From a bacterium (lineage in GTDB: Bacteria; Spirochaetota; UBA4802; UBA5550), in the NCBI GenBank assembly GCA_024224995.1, contig JAAENB010001313.1:1-19226 (forward strand): a stretch of 19,226 nt of DNA, in the 5' to 3' direction. This document shows positions 7,225 through 14,829 of the stretch, piece after piece. Position 1 is the stretch's first letter; each line of letters begins with the position of its first letter. The notes beneath the pieces were generated by a model, which was given only the letters and a program-made list of their open reading frames with translations, was not told the origin of the DNA and searched no databases. Both the position numbers and the translations under genes were made by a program.

Positions 7225-8136
7225 TTAATTAGCCAAAAGTGTTTTCCATTCTTCTGCGGCACGTTTAATGTTTTCCGTATATCCTTCATCATCAGATTTT
7301 TTTATGAAACCAACGAGGATTGCCTGCTGTTGATCGGGCAATCCTCCGATTAATACACGGATGGCCCCTCCGGGATATGCACTAAATCGAATTTCTCGCA
7401 TACCATCAGTATCTTTAAGGTTTTTAAACAGTGGTTCTCCACCTTGAAAATTCTTTTCATTGGCTAATTGGAGTTTGCTCCGGACACGATAAGAATTTTC
7501 ACTACTTAGTTCATTGTACCAGGTGGTGAACCGTTCGGTAATCCTGCAATTCTGAAGAAGTTCCTCAAGTGTTTTTTCTGAAAGCTGTTCCCATTCTTTA
7601 CGCCACTCGACACCATGTTCATACCGCGCTATGTTGTGCAGAGAATACTGCTCGTGCAGGCTCTCATCCTGCGAACAGGCAATTATGACGCGAGAGGCAT
7701 CCCATATAGTGGCTGTTGGTAAGCTTAGCAGGGATGCCTGAAGCAGCCACGCTATACCAAGAATATACATGTTTTCATTATAAGCAGTATTCGGAAGGTA
7801 ATACTCATATAAAAAAAACTTATCGAATATTTCTTTTTGTTCTGTCTCTAAAAAATTAAGAGCCGGACTCTTATCATCCATTTCCATTAGGGAGAGAGCG
7901 AGATCCTGTTCGTTTTGTTCTAATTCACTTAAAAAATCATTGTAGGTATAGCCTTGTGCAAGAACACAGTCTTTAAGGGAATTATTCTGAATATCATCAT
8001 AATAAAGAAAAAACCGGTCCTCATCCCCTGTTCTTAACTCTAATATCCCGAGGCAGGCTTCCTGTAGCATGCTATAAGCTTCTGCTTTATTATCAGCGGG
8101 CATGCTATGTTGATTTAGAAAGATGTTATGATCCAC
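7225..8136 (-). CDS. Third protein of the DUF262/ATPase operon, RelE/Gp49-like C-terminus
   Basis: The 303-aa protein starts at GTG 8136. I prefer this start because AGGAG lies 8 nt upstream, inside the last codons of the ATPase gene, and because it falls 4 nt after that gene's stop. GTG 8163 would add nine residues. The N-terminal two thirds (including DESLHEQYSLHNIARYEHG) I do not recognise. The last 70 residues or so contain LFKNLKDTDGMREIRF..., IRVLIGG and AILVGFIKKSDD. This is the order of motifs in phage Gp49/HigB-like members of the RelE toxin fold: 'LK..DG..ElR', 'R.l', 'vLl.gF.KK'. It may therefore be a nuclease-type effector held by the ATPase or DUF262 partner. Whether catalytic residues are kept cannot be judged here. 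Confidence 0.75.
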   Translation of the reverse strand: MDHNIFLNQHSMPADNKAEAYSMLQEACLGILELRTGDEDRFFLYYDDIQNNSLKDCVLAQGYTYNDFLSELEQNEQDLALSLMEMDDKSPALNFLETEQKEIFDKFFLYEYYLPNTAYNENMYILGIAWLLQASLLSLPTATIWDASRVIIACSQDESLHEQYSLHNIARYEHGVEWRKEWEQLSEKTLEELLQNCRITERFTTWYNELSSENSYRVRSKLQLANEKNFQGGEPLFKNLKDTDGMREIRFSAYPGGAIRVLIGGLPDQQQAILVGFIKKSDDEGYTENIKRAAEEWKTLLAN

Positions 8137-8140
8137 GTAT

Positions 8141-9193
8141 CTATCTCCTGGCCAGCCTGGCACGATTTTTTAAGGTCTGATCAAAGAATCCCTCTGGCCA
8201 GTAGTCCAGCTTACCGCTTGAATGGAGTTTGGGTGTGTCTATTATGCTTGCTTCTTCCCCTTTTCGAGTGAAGTAGTGAAAAACCGTTTTCTCGGCATCA
8301 AGCAGACTATCCTTAACTGCGATTCGAATGCCGTCCATGAGGTGGTCACTATGAGTTTCTACTATGACTTGTATGCCGCAGGCTGCGGCAAGGGCTATGA
8401 GACGCCCCATTGCTGTTTGTCCCCTGGGATGAAGATGTGCTTCGGGATTTTCAACCATCACAAGTATGCCTCGCTCCTGTCGATCCGTTTCCCATGCTTT
8501 GCCCCAGTATTCATCAGGGCTATTCACCGCCATACCCAGAAGGGCGGCAAGTACAGGCAGAATGTAGCTGATACCGAATCCTGCATTGGCGGGGCGGAAG
8601 GTGTCTATTTCCGCATGAGCAGAGTCCCGCTTCGAATCGGTTTGATATTGAAATTTTATACCGGGAGCGATTTCACTTAGCCAACCTCGGATTTCATATT
8701 CAAGTGTACGCCCTTCCGAATCGTCATGGTGAAGTTTTTCGGGAACTTGTGTATTTTCCAGTCTATCGAGAAAATCGAGAACGTATTCTCCCTGGTCGCC
8801 AATCTGAGGAAATGCATCCATAGAACGGTACAAGGGCAAGGAAGTCATCGGTCCTAACCGGTTAGCCCCAACATAACTACAGACAGGAACGCTATACGGA
8901 ACTGATACCTTTTTCTCATCTATAATCAAAGAGAGCGGATCCCGGGTTTCGCTATGGCAAGTAATATGTATGGATTCATTTGCTGCCGATAGTTTGGACC
9001 GTAGTTCTTCAACAGAACCATGTCCCGTTAAGAGCGGGTCGTTATGTTCCGCGCTTTTACAAAACATTCGCAAAGCCTGAATTACGGAACTCTTGCCGCT
9101 ATTATTTAAACCTGCCAGCAGAGTCAAAGGTTTCAGAGGGATGGTGGATTTTGGAAACGACTTGAATGCAGTCAGCTCTAAACTGGTAAGCAT
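8141..9193 (-). CDS. AAA family ATPase, DUF3696 / OLD-RecF-like
   Basis: The 350-aa protein binds and hydrolyses ATP through a full ABC/SMC-like set of motifs. Walker A is GLNNSGKS (28-35), the signature-like NAGFGISYILPVL is at 203-215, Walker B is ILVMVENPEAHLHP (243-256), and the H-loop is ETHSDHLMDGIR (279-290). The C-terminal DYWPEGFFDQ (330-339) is typical of DUF3696. Length matches the family. There is no coiled-coil insertion or TOPRIM domain, so it is a stand-alone ATPase, not an OLD nuclease. ATG 9193 has AGGAG inside the last codons of the DUF262 gene, 2 nt after that gene's stop codon, so translation is coupled. Such ATPases commonly act as sensors or motors in defence modules. 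Confidence 0.88.
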   Translation of the reverse strand: MLTSLELTAFKSFPKSTIPLKPLTLLAGLNNSGKSSVIQALRMFCKSAEHNDPLLTGHGSVEELRSKLSAANESIHITCHSETRDPLSLIIDEKKVSVPYSVPVCSYVGANRLGPMTSLPLYRSMDAFPQIGDQGEYVLDFLDRLENTQVPEKLHHDDSEGRTLEYEIRGWLSEIAPGIKFQYQTDSKRDSAHAEIDTFRPANAGFGISYILPVLAALLGMAVNSPDEYWGKAWETDRQERGILVMVENPEAHLHPRGQTAMGRLIALAAACGIQVIVETHSDHLMDGIRIAVKDSLLDAEKTVFHYFTRKGEEASIIDTPKLHSSGKLDYWPEGFFDQTLKNRARLARR

Positions 9194-9195
9194 AA

Positions 9196-10416
9196 TCAGG
9201 CTCCTTTTAAAATAGTCTTTATGAGTTCTTGGATGCGTTTGTAGCGAAACTGTACACCACTAGCCCGTGCTCCTTCCCTGCTTACTGCACGTTCGAATTC
9301 AATGTCTTTTAGTACGATTAAATATTCTTTGAACAACCGGTCTTTGTTCTTAAGCAGAGTCTTGTACTGCTTCTCACTCAAATCGGCCAGGATGTTGCCC
9401 CAGGTTTCGAAAAGGGCTTTGTTTATTGGAGTTTTATGCTGATCAGGCAGGGATTTTCGGAATGCGTATTCGCCAAAGAGCTCACTCCCTCTTTCCATGG
9501 CTGTGGCAAATCGCTTTTCAAGTTCTTTGATGGTGGAGAACCTGAGCTCAGGTAGAGGTTTATTCTTGAAAATTTTTTCTAAATTCTTCTTTCTGAGTTC
9601 CGGCATGGAGTTGATAATCCGCATTGTATCGCTGAGGAACGTATCCATGCTTGAATCAAACCTGTCTGAGTTTTGAAGAGAAAAGGCTAAAAATCTGAGA
9701 ATAAGTTCCTGGGCGGCCATACGGCTGTCTTGCACCGCTCCGTTGATAGCTTTATTAAATAAAGATGATTCTCTTAATTCCTTTAACAATTTAGTTGCCT
9801 TACCCTGGTAGAGAGCATGGCGAATTTCTTGAGAGGTCAGCGGCATTCCCCCGGTATTGATGCGCTTAAAAATATTGCGCTTCACCTCTTCCGGTGTTCC
9901 CGGATTAATAACAGTGAAGCGCATTTCTGTTTCCATAATGTTGTTCACAATGCGTGCGTGAGCCTTGTCATCAGCAATCTCTTTGAATGTCTTATCGTTG
10001 AACTGATTCCCCCAGAATTCCAGACCGGTCAGCCGAGATCCGGATCCGTCGAGGTCCGGCCCAAGAATAAAATCATAAATGGCGCTTAGACGTTGAAGAC
10101 CATCTACTACATCCCAGTTTCCATCTTCATTAGCAGCCACATAAAACATAGGCAGTGGTATGCGCAGCATGAGAGATTCGATTAGACGACTGCGGCGAGT
10201 AGCATCCCATACTTTATTACGCTGAAAGGGCGGAGCAAGCCGGATCGTATCCTGACGCAGTCGTCGGATGAGCGTATCCATAGGAACGTTTTTGGGATCA
10301 AAGGAGATAGACGAGGGATCGAAGGGCTCCTCGTTGATAGGGTCTTCCTCGATCTCCACACCTGCGGCTGTGCCGTCAGCAGCAAGTTCTTCGGGGATAT
10401 CTTCTTGTCTTGCCAT
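9196..10416 (-). CDS. DUF262 domain protein (GmrS/ParB-fold-like)
   Basis: The 406-aa protein starts at ATG 10416, chosen because AAGGAA lies about 6 nt upstream. ATG 10464 or TTG 10473 would add 16-19 unconserved residues. DUF262 motifs are clear: PPFQRNKVW (62-70), the DGQQR-type motif as VDGLQRLSA (104-112, with Leu for the first Gln) and FKRINTGGMPLTSQEIRHAL (183-202). DUF262 has a ParB-like fold. In GmrSD and SspE it uses nucleotide to control a fused nuclease domain. No HNH/DUF1524 nuclease domain is present here, since the C-terminus is helical and ends at TILKGA. Any nuclease must therefore come from a partner, possibly the third gene. It is the first gene of the operon and translationally coupled to the ATPase. 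Confidence 0.88.
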   Translation of the reverse strand: MARQEDIPEELAADGTAAGVEIEEDPINEEPFDPSSISFDPKNVPMDTLIRRLRQDTIRLAPPFQRNKVWDATRRSRLIESLMLRIPLPMFYVAANEDGNWDVVDGLQRLSAIYDFILGPDLDGSGSRLTGLEFWGNQFNDKTFKEIADDKAHARIVNNIMETEMRFTVINPGTPEEVKRNIFKRINTGGMPLTSQEIRHALYQGKATKLLKELRESSLFNKAINGAVQDSRMAAQELILRFLAFSLQNSDRFDSSMDTFLSDTMRIINSMPELRKKNLEKIFKNKPLPELRFSTIKELEKRFATAMERGSELFGEYAFRKSLPDQHKTPINKALFETWGNILADLSEKQYKTLLKNKDRLFKEYLIVLKDIEFERAVSREGARASGVQFRYKRIQELIKTILKGA

Positions 10417-10493
10417 ATTGTTCCTTATGTGTATCGCGCCTGAATAGTCTGTTTTCGCGGACATGATTCTCAAAATTTGTTTTTAAATTATAT

Positions 10494-10537
10494 GGGCGCT
10501 ACGCCCTCATATGGGCTGTGCCCATCCCATCATATGA
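10494..10537. repeat. Cluster of short hairpins upstream of the DUF262 operon
   Basis: Three nested or tandem inverted repeats occur here: gggcg-cta-cgccc (10494-10506), atgggc-tgt-gcccat (10511-10525), and the outer pair tcatatg/catatga (10508-10514 with 10531-10537). This is the look of a REP-like or transcript-end element. No gene is present between about 10474 and 10823. Confidence 0.5.
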
Positions 10538-10572
10538 ACTTCCGTCCCTTTAGGGCTTGAGACTTATCGGCA

Positions 10573-10616
10573 AATAATACCTTATAAAGCGGATACCTAC
10601 TTTATAAGGTATTATT
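10573..10616. repeat. 17-bp perfect inverted repeat
   Basis: Arms at 10573-10589 (aataataccttataaag) and 10600-10616 are perfectly complementary around a 10-nt loop. The element lies about 155 bp upstream of the DUF262 start. It is AT-rich with no clear T-tract outside the stem. It could be a terminator for incoming transcription, an operator of the defence operon, or an integration remnant. Confidence 0.6.
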
Positions 10617-10740
10617 ATTTCAGTAAGAACAAAAATAATAAATATAAATAAAAAAGCAAGTTTTTTTCATGTTTGAAACAATAAGTACGCCAATACAGGC
10701 TTAAAACAAGCCTTATCCCCCAAACCAGCAAGGAGATAAC

Positions 10741-10796
10741 CGTCAATCACGCAAACCATTAATTCTCACGTTTCCCACCGAAAAAACCTGCCCCGC
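10741..10796. repeat. 55-bp dispersed repeat, copy 1
   Basis: Begins cgtcaatcacgcaaaccatt and ends near acctgccccg. It is roughly 80% identical to 13304-13359. A small hairpin, ggctt-aaaac-aagcc, lies just before it (about 10702-10716). This copy is just 3' of the frameshifted small gene. The other copy lies upstream of the ankyrin gene. Together with the two hairpin elements it accounts for most of the 350-bp gap. Confidence 0.55.
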
Positions 10797-10823
10797 CAGC
10801 CGTCCCGGCCACGAAAACATCTT

Positions 10824-11163
10824 CTAATCACCATGACTCCTAGCAATCACCATTTCAAGCATTTCATTCACAGTATCCAGAAGCGTTTCGGAATCTTCTT
10901 CCGAATACTTTTTCCGAAGATCTTTGAGCTTATTAATATATTTACCGAAAATCTCGCTTTTCACGACATCATTGTTCACAACGTTGTAAAGGCTTCCAAG
11001 CATCCAGGACTGCATATCGAAATCAGCAGCAGTCATAATATTGTAAAAACCGGAATATGCATCTATCAAAGAATTTCAGAATGGTTTGAAAAAACTCAGA
11101 CGCTTTAGTATTACCGGCATTGGAAAAATATTCACTGATTTGTTCGGCAGCCGTTTTAGACAT
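10824..11163 (-). pseudogene. Small hypothetical gene with a frameshift
   Basis: Two overlapping minus-strand frames appear to be one gene. The first starts at ATG 11163 (MSKTAAEQISEYFSNAGNTK...FFQTILKFF) and ends at 11023. The second supplies IDAYSGFYNIMTAADFDMQS... to a stop at 10824. Removing one T from the TTCTTTG run near 11074-11080 would join them as ...QTILKFLIDAYSGFYN..., giving about 113 aa. The part from about 11069 down could alone be read as an 81-aa ORF from a TTG. I recognise no domain: it is acidic, helical and soluble. The break could be real decay, a sequencing error or a programmed shift. Confidence 0.6.
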
Positions 11164-11275
11164 TATTTAATGCCTATATATTCGCATGTTGAATCATAAA
11201 TTGACTTTTTTAATTTCAATAAAATATATTTTTATTTAGCTACAATTTCCGATAACGGTTGGCAATATGCGGAGG

Positions 11276-12289
11276 TTATTTTTCTAATAAATTTTTAAAA
11301 ATCCTTGTTGCATAATATGTTAACCAATCATTCTCAGTCAGTTGAAACAAGCGATATTTTGCTACTTTTGAGTCCATATAATCGTCCTTAAAAGTATATC
11401 TTGTTATCGGTTTTCCATTATATTTAAAGTAAGAATTATCTGGTTGATACATAGATAAGAGCCATTTCAATAAGCTATCAACTGTCCTGGAGTCTAATCC
11501 AACTTTCAATTCAGTAAACATTATAAGCTCATGAATAAAACTATGTCCATGATAAAAAAATCTTTGTATTTCTGAATCCTGTTTAGTGGATAAATGACCA
11601 ATTAAAAACTCCAGAGCATTTTTAAGCTGCTTCTCGTAGTTGTTTATTCCTGAACTAAAAAGAGCCCATGCAGAGTGAAAACTGGAAAAAGGACAACTTC
11701 TCGTCCATTCTTTTTGAGTTGAATGATTTTCAGATACCCAACCACCATCTTTTCTTTGCCATTCGATTAATAAGTCAAATGCCTTTTTAACTCTTGAATC
11801 TTCAATAGCTCCTACTTTTCCTAATGCGATTAACATAATTGAAAATCGACATGGCTCATTTTTATTAATATCGTAGTTCTTTTTTAATTCACCTGGTTTA
11901 ATCTCGTCGATATAACCATTATCCATTTGATATGACAATACATACTCACAAGCCTTACGAATTCGCTCATCCTTAAAATTATATCCTGAATTTCCTAAAA
12001 GGGGTAATATCCATGAAGTAGTAACATACTTTGGACTGACTGGTGTATATCCACTTTTTCTCATTGTTGCTTTTGCTGCCCAAAGACCTGGTGAACACCA
12101 TGAACCATCTTTTTCCTGTTTCGAAAAAATATCCGTAACGAAATCTGATTCCTCTATCTTAGATATCAAATCCGGTGAAATTGCAGAATTATCATATAGT
12201 ATGTTTTTATAGGTTAAATATCTAACAGGATAAGAGGCATTTTCCAATAACCAATTAATATTGTTTTCTATTTGAATCTTATCAAGCAC
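11276..12289 (-). CDS. Alpha-toroid protein with prenyltransferase/squalene-cyclase-type repeats
   Basis: The 337-aa protein is soluble with no signal peptide. It has QW-like repeats QEKDGSW (58-64), QMDNGYI (121-127) and QRKDGGW (178-184), spaced about 60 residues apart as in the alpha/alpha-toroid fold of terpene cyclases and protein prenyltransferases. The DxDD motif of squalene-hopene cyclase is not seen. The length is about half that of a cyclase (about 630 aa), so triterpene cyclisation is unlikely. Short bacterial proteins of this type are of unknown function. The start is GTG 12289 with GGGA about 8 nt upstream. The gap to the upstream ankyrin gene is 57 bp, so co-transcription is possible. 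Confidence 0.75.
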   Translation of the reverse strand: MLDKIQIENNINWLLENASYPVRYLTYKNILYDNSAISPDLISKIEESDFVTDIFSKQEKDGSWCSPGLWAAKATMRKSGYTPVSPKYVTTSWILPLLGNSGYNFKDERIRKACEYVLSYQMDNGYIDEIKPGELKKNYDINKNEPCRFSIMLIALGKVGAIEDSRVKKAFDLLIEWQRKDGGWVSENHSTQKEWTRSCPFSSFHSAWALFSSGINNYEKQLKNALEFLIGHLSTKQDSEIQRFFYHGHSFIHELIMFTELKVGLDSRTVDSLLKWLLSMYQPDNSYFKYNGKPITRYTFKDDYMDSKVAKYRLFQLTENDWLTYYATRIFKNLLEK

Positions 12290-12346
12290 TGTATCATTCC
12301 CGGAAAATTTATTTTCTTAATAGGTATCGAGCAGCAGTCGAATAGA

Positions 12347-13231
12347 CTACGGCTTCCATTCTTTAAGAATTTTAGCAGCAGCATTGTTTCCTGCTTTTAA
12401 AGCTAAATCCAGTGCATTAAAGCCCTTTATATCTTTAGCTTCTTTATTTGCCCCGTTCTCTAATAAAAAATATAAATATTCTTCATTCTCTAAAAGTATC
12501 CAATCCTTTTCATTCCAATCAACACATTCATGTAATGTGGTACGTCCCTGTTTATCTTTTATATCAATGGGAAGTCCGGCTTGTAACAATATTCTTGCAA
12601 TATCCAGCTTTCTGAATCGTACTGCAAAATGCATCAATGTATATCTTTTAGGACCTATTTTAACTTTTAAGTTGGCACCTGTTTTTATCAAATATTCAAC
12701 AATCTTTGTATTTCCCGCAATAACAGCTTCACAGAGGGGGCAGGAGTCATTTGTTTTTTCATTTACATCTACACCTTTGGAAATTAAACTTTTTACAAGT
12801 TTCAAATCATTATCATAACATGCTATTTGTATTTCTGATTTTCCGGATTTAATATTGATAAGATCTTTACTCTTTACATCACCTTTACTTGATTTTATCA
12901 TTTCTTTTGGGATTTTGCCCAATTTTTTTGGAATAAGAGATTTATCAGGAGAATAGATTATTTTTTCAGGAAGTTTCTTTGATAAAATTAATTCTTCAAT
13001 TGTTTTGATCAAATTATATACCGGCCGCTCATATTCGGGCATTTCATCAGGATCATTATATTTATAATAATATTCCGGATGGGCCAGCCAATAAATTAAG
13101 AGAGCCGTTCCTTTATCACAGTCTTTACTCTTAACCATAGTTAAAAGTTTGGAAATTCCATCATCCCAATTATAGTAATACGCTTTAAGAAAAAGTTTTT
13201 CTGTTTTAGATAATTTCACTGCATTCTCCAT
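12347..13231 (-). CDS. DUF4274-like N-terminus with C-terminal ankyrin repeats
   Basis: The 294-aa soluble protein has two parts. Residues about 5-90 (NWDDGISKLLTMVKSKDCD, GTALLIYWLAHPEYY) fit the DUF4274 pattern. Residues about 130-292 form about five ankyrin repeats, with recurring units such as LVKSLISKGVDVNEK, IVEYLIKTGANLKVK, RTTLHE and GFNALDLALKAGN. Ankyrin repeats bind partner proteins, and DUF4274-ankyrin proteins are often found among immunity-like accessory genes. The partner is unknown. The start is ATG 13231 (GGAAATGGAG context). A truncated second copy lies at 5632-5803. Confidence 0.85.
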   Translation of the reverse strand: MENAVKLSKTEKLFLKAYYYNWDDGISKLLTMVKSKDCDKGTALLIYWLAHPEYYYKYNDPDEMPEYERPVYNLIKTIEELILSKKLPEKIIYSPDKSLIPKKLGKIPKEMIKSSKGDVKSKDLINIKSGKSEIQIACYDNDLKLVKSLISKGVDVNEKTNDSCPLCEAVIAGNTKIVEYLIKTGANLKVKIGPKRYTLMHFAVRFRKLDIARILLQAGLPIDIKDKQGRTTLHECVDWNEKDWILLENEEYLYFLLENGANKEAKDIKGFNALDLALKAGNNAAAKILKEWKP

Positions 13232-13303
13232 TTCCTGTCTTCAATTTAGAAGTGCACAACTTGACATCTGAATTTCAATTACCATACACCACCCGCCCCC
13301 ACC

Positions 13304-13359
13304 CGTCAATCACGAAAACCATTATCCCTCACTTTTCCCACCGGGACAAACCTGCCCCG
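13304..13359. repeat. 55-bp dispersed repeat, copy 2
   Basis: Roughly 80% identical to 10741-10796. It lies about 75 bp upstream of the ankyrin gene and opens the long GC-rich non-coding stretch to the right. Confidence 0.55.
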
Positions 13360-13857
13360 GCATCTTTCCATTCTTCCACACCCGCTCACAAATAAAATTA
13401 AGTTTTAAGAGCAGCGGACCCCGCCCGGCGGGGAAAAATACGGAAGAAACAGTGTTGATACCGGGGTCTGTTTTCATCGGCCCCCCAGCCCATAAAGGGG
13501 GCGCAAGAGTTTTTGAAAATGGGCCAATCTTAGCCCGGGGTTTCAACCCCATAGGGCAGCAGAGCAGAACCCGGATAACATCTCCCGGGAACAGGCCCTG
13601 TTTCTAAAATAGTTAACCAGGGCTATGGGGATTTCTCATAGCGTGGGGCTTCAGCCCCTCGCAGGGGTCGCACCCCGTGCGTGCAGTGCCGGAAACCGTT
13701 CCGGTTTAAAAACAAGTTTTTTAAGAGCAACTCTCCGCGTAAGGGATACGCAGGGTTTAGTCCCGATGAAACAGGGAAAAAATATAGAAGAAACTGTGGT
13801 TGAACCGGGGGTCTGTTTCTGTATAGGTTCCGGGGAGAATCAACCGAAGATTCTTTC
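13360..13857. repeat. GC-rich non-coding block with internal duplication and hairpins
   Basis: I see no convincing gene here. Frames run open on both strands (13322-13552, 13623-13916), but their products are low-quality and Pro/Gly/Arg-rich. The block holds two related segments: 13431-13473 resembles 13774-13819 (gggaaaaa...gaagaaac...gtctgttt), and 13401-13414 resembles 13714-13729. It also has short strong hairpins: ggggt-ttca-acccc near 13538-13551, ggggcttcagcccc near 13646-13659, and ggggt-cgc-acccc near 13664-13676. It may be an array of REP-like elements or a structured RNA. Confidence 0.45.
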
Positions 13858-13887
13858 TGAAAGCGACGTGACGTCACGTCGCTTTCA
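13858..13887. repeat. 30-bp perfect palindrome
   Basis: A perfect, spacer-free dyad of 15 bp per arm is centred between 13872 and 13873 (core gacgtgacgtcacgtc). It lies about 45 bp past the stop codon of the 91-aa gene. Possible roles are a dimeric protein-binding site or the target of a recombination enzyme. A loopless stem is a poor intrinsic terminator. Confidence 0.7.
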
Positions 13888-13929
13888 AGGTACAGGCTCC
13901 GGGTAAGACCCCTCATGCTCTCACCTCTC

Positions 13930-14205
13930 CTACCCCTCCGGCGAATACCGTAACTCTCCTACGGGCCCCGATCTTCCCCCGTTTCCGTAAAACTCTTTCA
14001 CGTTTAAAGGATGCATGTTTTCGAGAATTGTCTCTATCTTTCCCTCCATCTCCGTAAGTATGCTTTCCAGCCCGTTAAGCCCTTTGCGGTCGAGGTGCCC
14101 CAGGTGATGAAGTCCCAGGAGGGAGAGATACAGAACTTCGGAGTTGTCGCGGATTCCCGTGAGGAGTTCTTCTATGTTATCGGTATCGAATTGGTAGATG
14201 TTCAT
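13930..14205 (-). CDS. Small hypothetical protein, 91 aa, XRE-linked
   Basis: The 91-aa protein starts at ATG 14205 with a strong AGGAG about 9 nt upstream. It is helical and soluble: DNIEELLTGIRDNSEVLYLSL, then GLHHLGHLDRKGLNGLESIL, then a Glu-rich helix. The C-terminal 20 residues (NGGRSGPVGELRYSPEG) look like read-through into repeat DNA, so the end may be altered. I do not recognise a domain. It is divergent from the XRE regulator with a 258-bp shared leader, an arrangement typical of a regulator and its regulated partner. Fragments of this gene and its leader recur at 7119-7165 and 5806-5850, so the locus is or was multi-copy. Confidence 0.65.
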   Translation of the reverse strand: MNIYQFDTDNIEELLTGIRDNSEVLYLSLLGLHHLGHLDRKGLNGLESILTEMEGKIETILENMHPLNVKEFYGNGGRSGPVGELRYSPEG

Positions 14206-14463
14206 GGGGTTTCTCCTTTATAATTTATTTTTGGCGCAGGGGATTAATTTGTTGACAATCACCGGGAGAGACGGTCTGCTCTTAGGGTGGTTAAGAGAGG
14301 GTCTCCCTTTGGGGATTGTTTGGGATGCCTTGTTCTGTGCCGTTTCCGGCGGGAACGAGGCTTTTAATGTAAAGATCAAATGCACATTCAATGTGCCCAT
14401 AGAAGCACAAGGGATTATTATCGTCAATACTTTTTTATATACGATTGAAAATTTTATTATCAG
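14206..14463. promoter_or_regulatory. Divergent leader between the 91-aa gene and the XRE gene
   Basis: This region separates two divergent genes and must hold both promoters. I could not fix either -35/-10 pair with confidence. TTGACA occurs at 14252-14257 on the plus strand without a good -10 partner at 17 nt. The 25-bp repeat at 14303-14327 recurs at 3256-3280, and the left end recurs at 5806-5850. No gene is supported here, although frames are open on both strands. Confidence 0.4.
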
Positions 14464-14829
14464 ATGAATATTAGTGAAGAAATAACACAATTTGGTGAAC
14501 GATTACGGGAAACCAGGAAGTCCAGGGATTTAAGTCAAAAGGAGCTGGCTGAGGCTTCCGGCATTTCCAGGAGGATGATTGGGCATTATGAAACCCTGGC
14601 GAAGCGTCCTTCTATCAGTAAGGTTCAGAAATTGGCTGAAGCTTTAAATGTCTCTCTTGATTATCTGCTTGGGAAATCAGAGCTCTCGGAAGAGGAAAAG
14701 AAGTTTGAAGAAGTTTCGCTGAGAGGAATGAAAATCGTGAGGATATTTGAGAAGCTGCCTCAAAAAGAGCAGGATATTATTTATCAGTTGGTGCTTTCTT
14801 TTGCGGAGAAGAATGATATTGATGAATAG
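14464..14829 (+). CDS. XRE-family transcriptional regulator
   Basis: The 121-aa protein has a Cro/CI-type helix-turn-helix at residues about 10-68. RLRETRKSRDLSQKELAEAS, GISRRMIGHYE and the closing LAEALNVSLDYLLG are all typical. A short charged linker (SELSEEEKKFEEV) and a C-terminal helical tail follow. It is a DNA-binding repressor type and the only plus-strand gene I support here. ATG 14464 has no strong ribosome site, so a leaderless or weakly translated message is possible. It probably controls itself and the divergent 91-aa gene. A decayed copy of its 3' end lies at 1661-1742. Confidence 0.9.
   Translation: MNISEEITQFGERLRETRKSRDLSQKELAEASGISRRMIGHYETLAKRPSISKVQKLAEALNVSLDYLLGKSELSEEEKKFEEVSLRGMKIVRIFEKLPQKEQDIIYQLVLSFAEKNDIDE

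Noticed and set aside
8222..8680. Plus-strand open frame of 152 codons
   Set aside because: It lies wholly antisense to the ATPase gene, whose motifs are clear. The translated product shows no domain pattern.
10480..10620. Possible CRISPR-like array of palindromic units
   Set aside because: The hairpins differ from each other in sequence and there are no evenly spaced identical repeats.
11276..12289. Squalene-hopene cyclase
   Set aside because: The QW-like repeats are present, but the protein is about half length and the catalytic DxDD motif is not seen.
12384..12818. Plus-strand open frame of 144 codons
   Set aside because: It is antisense to the ankyrin repeats and is a shadow of a clear gene.
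13322..13916. Open frames on both strands in the GC-rich block
   Set aside because: Products are low-complexity and differ by strand with no ribosome sites. The block is explained by repeats and hairpins.
14198..14490. Open frames in the XRE leader on both strands
   Set aside because: They include the dispersed 25-bp repeat, lack ribosome sites and overlap the required promoter region.
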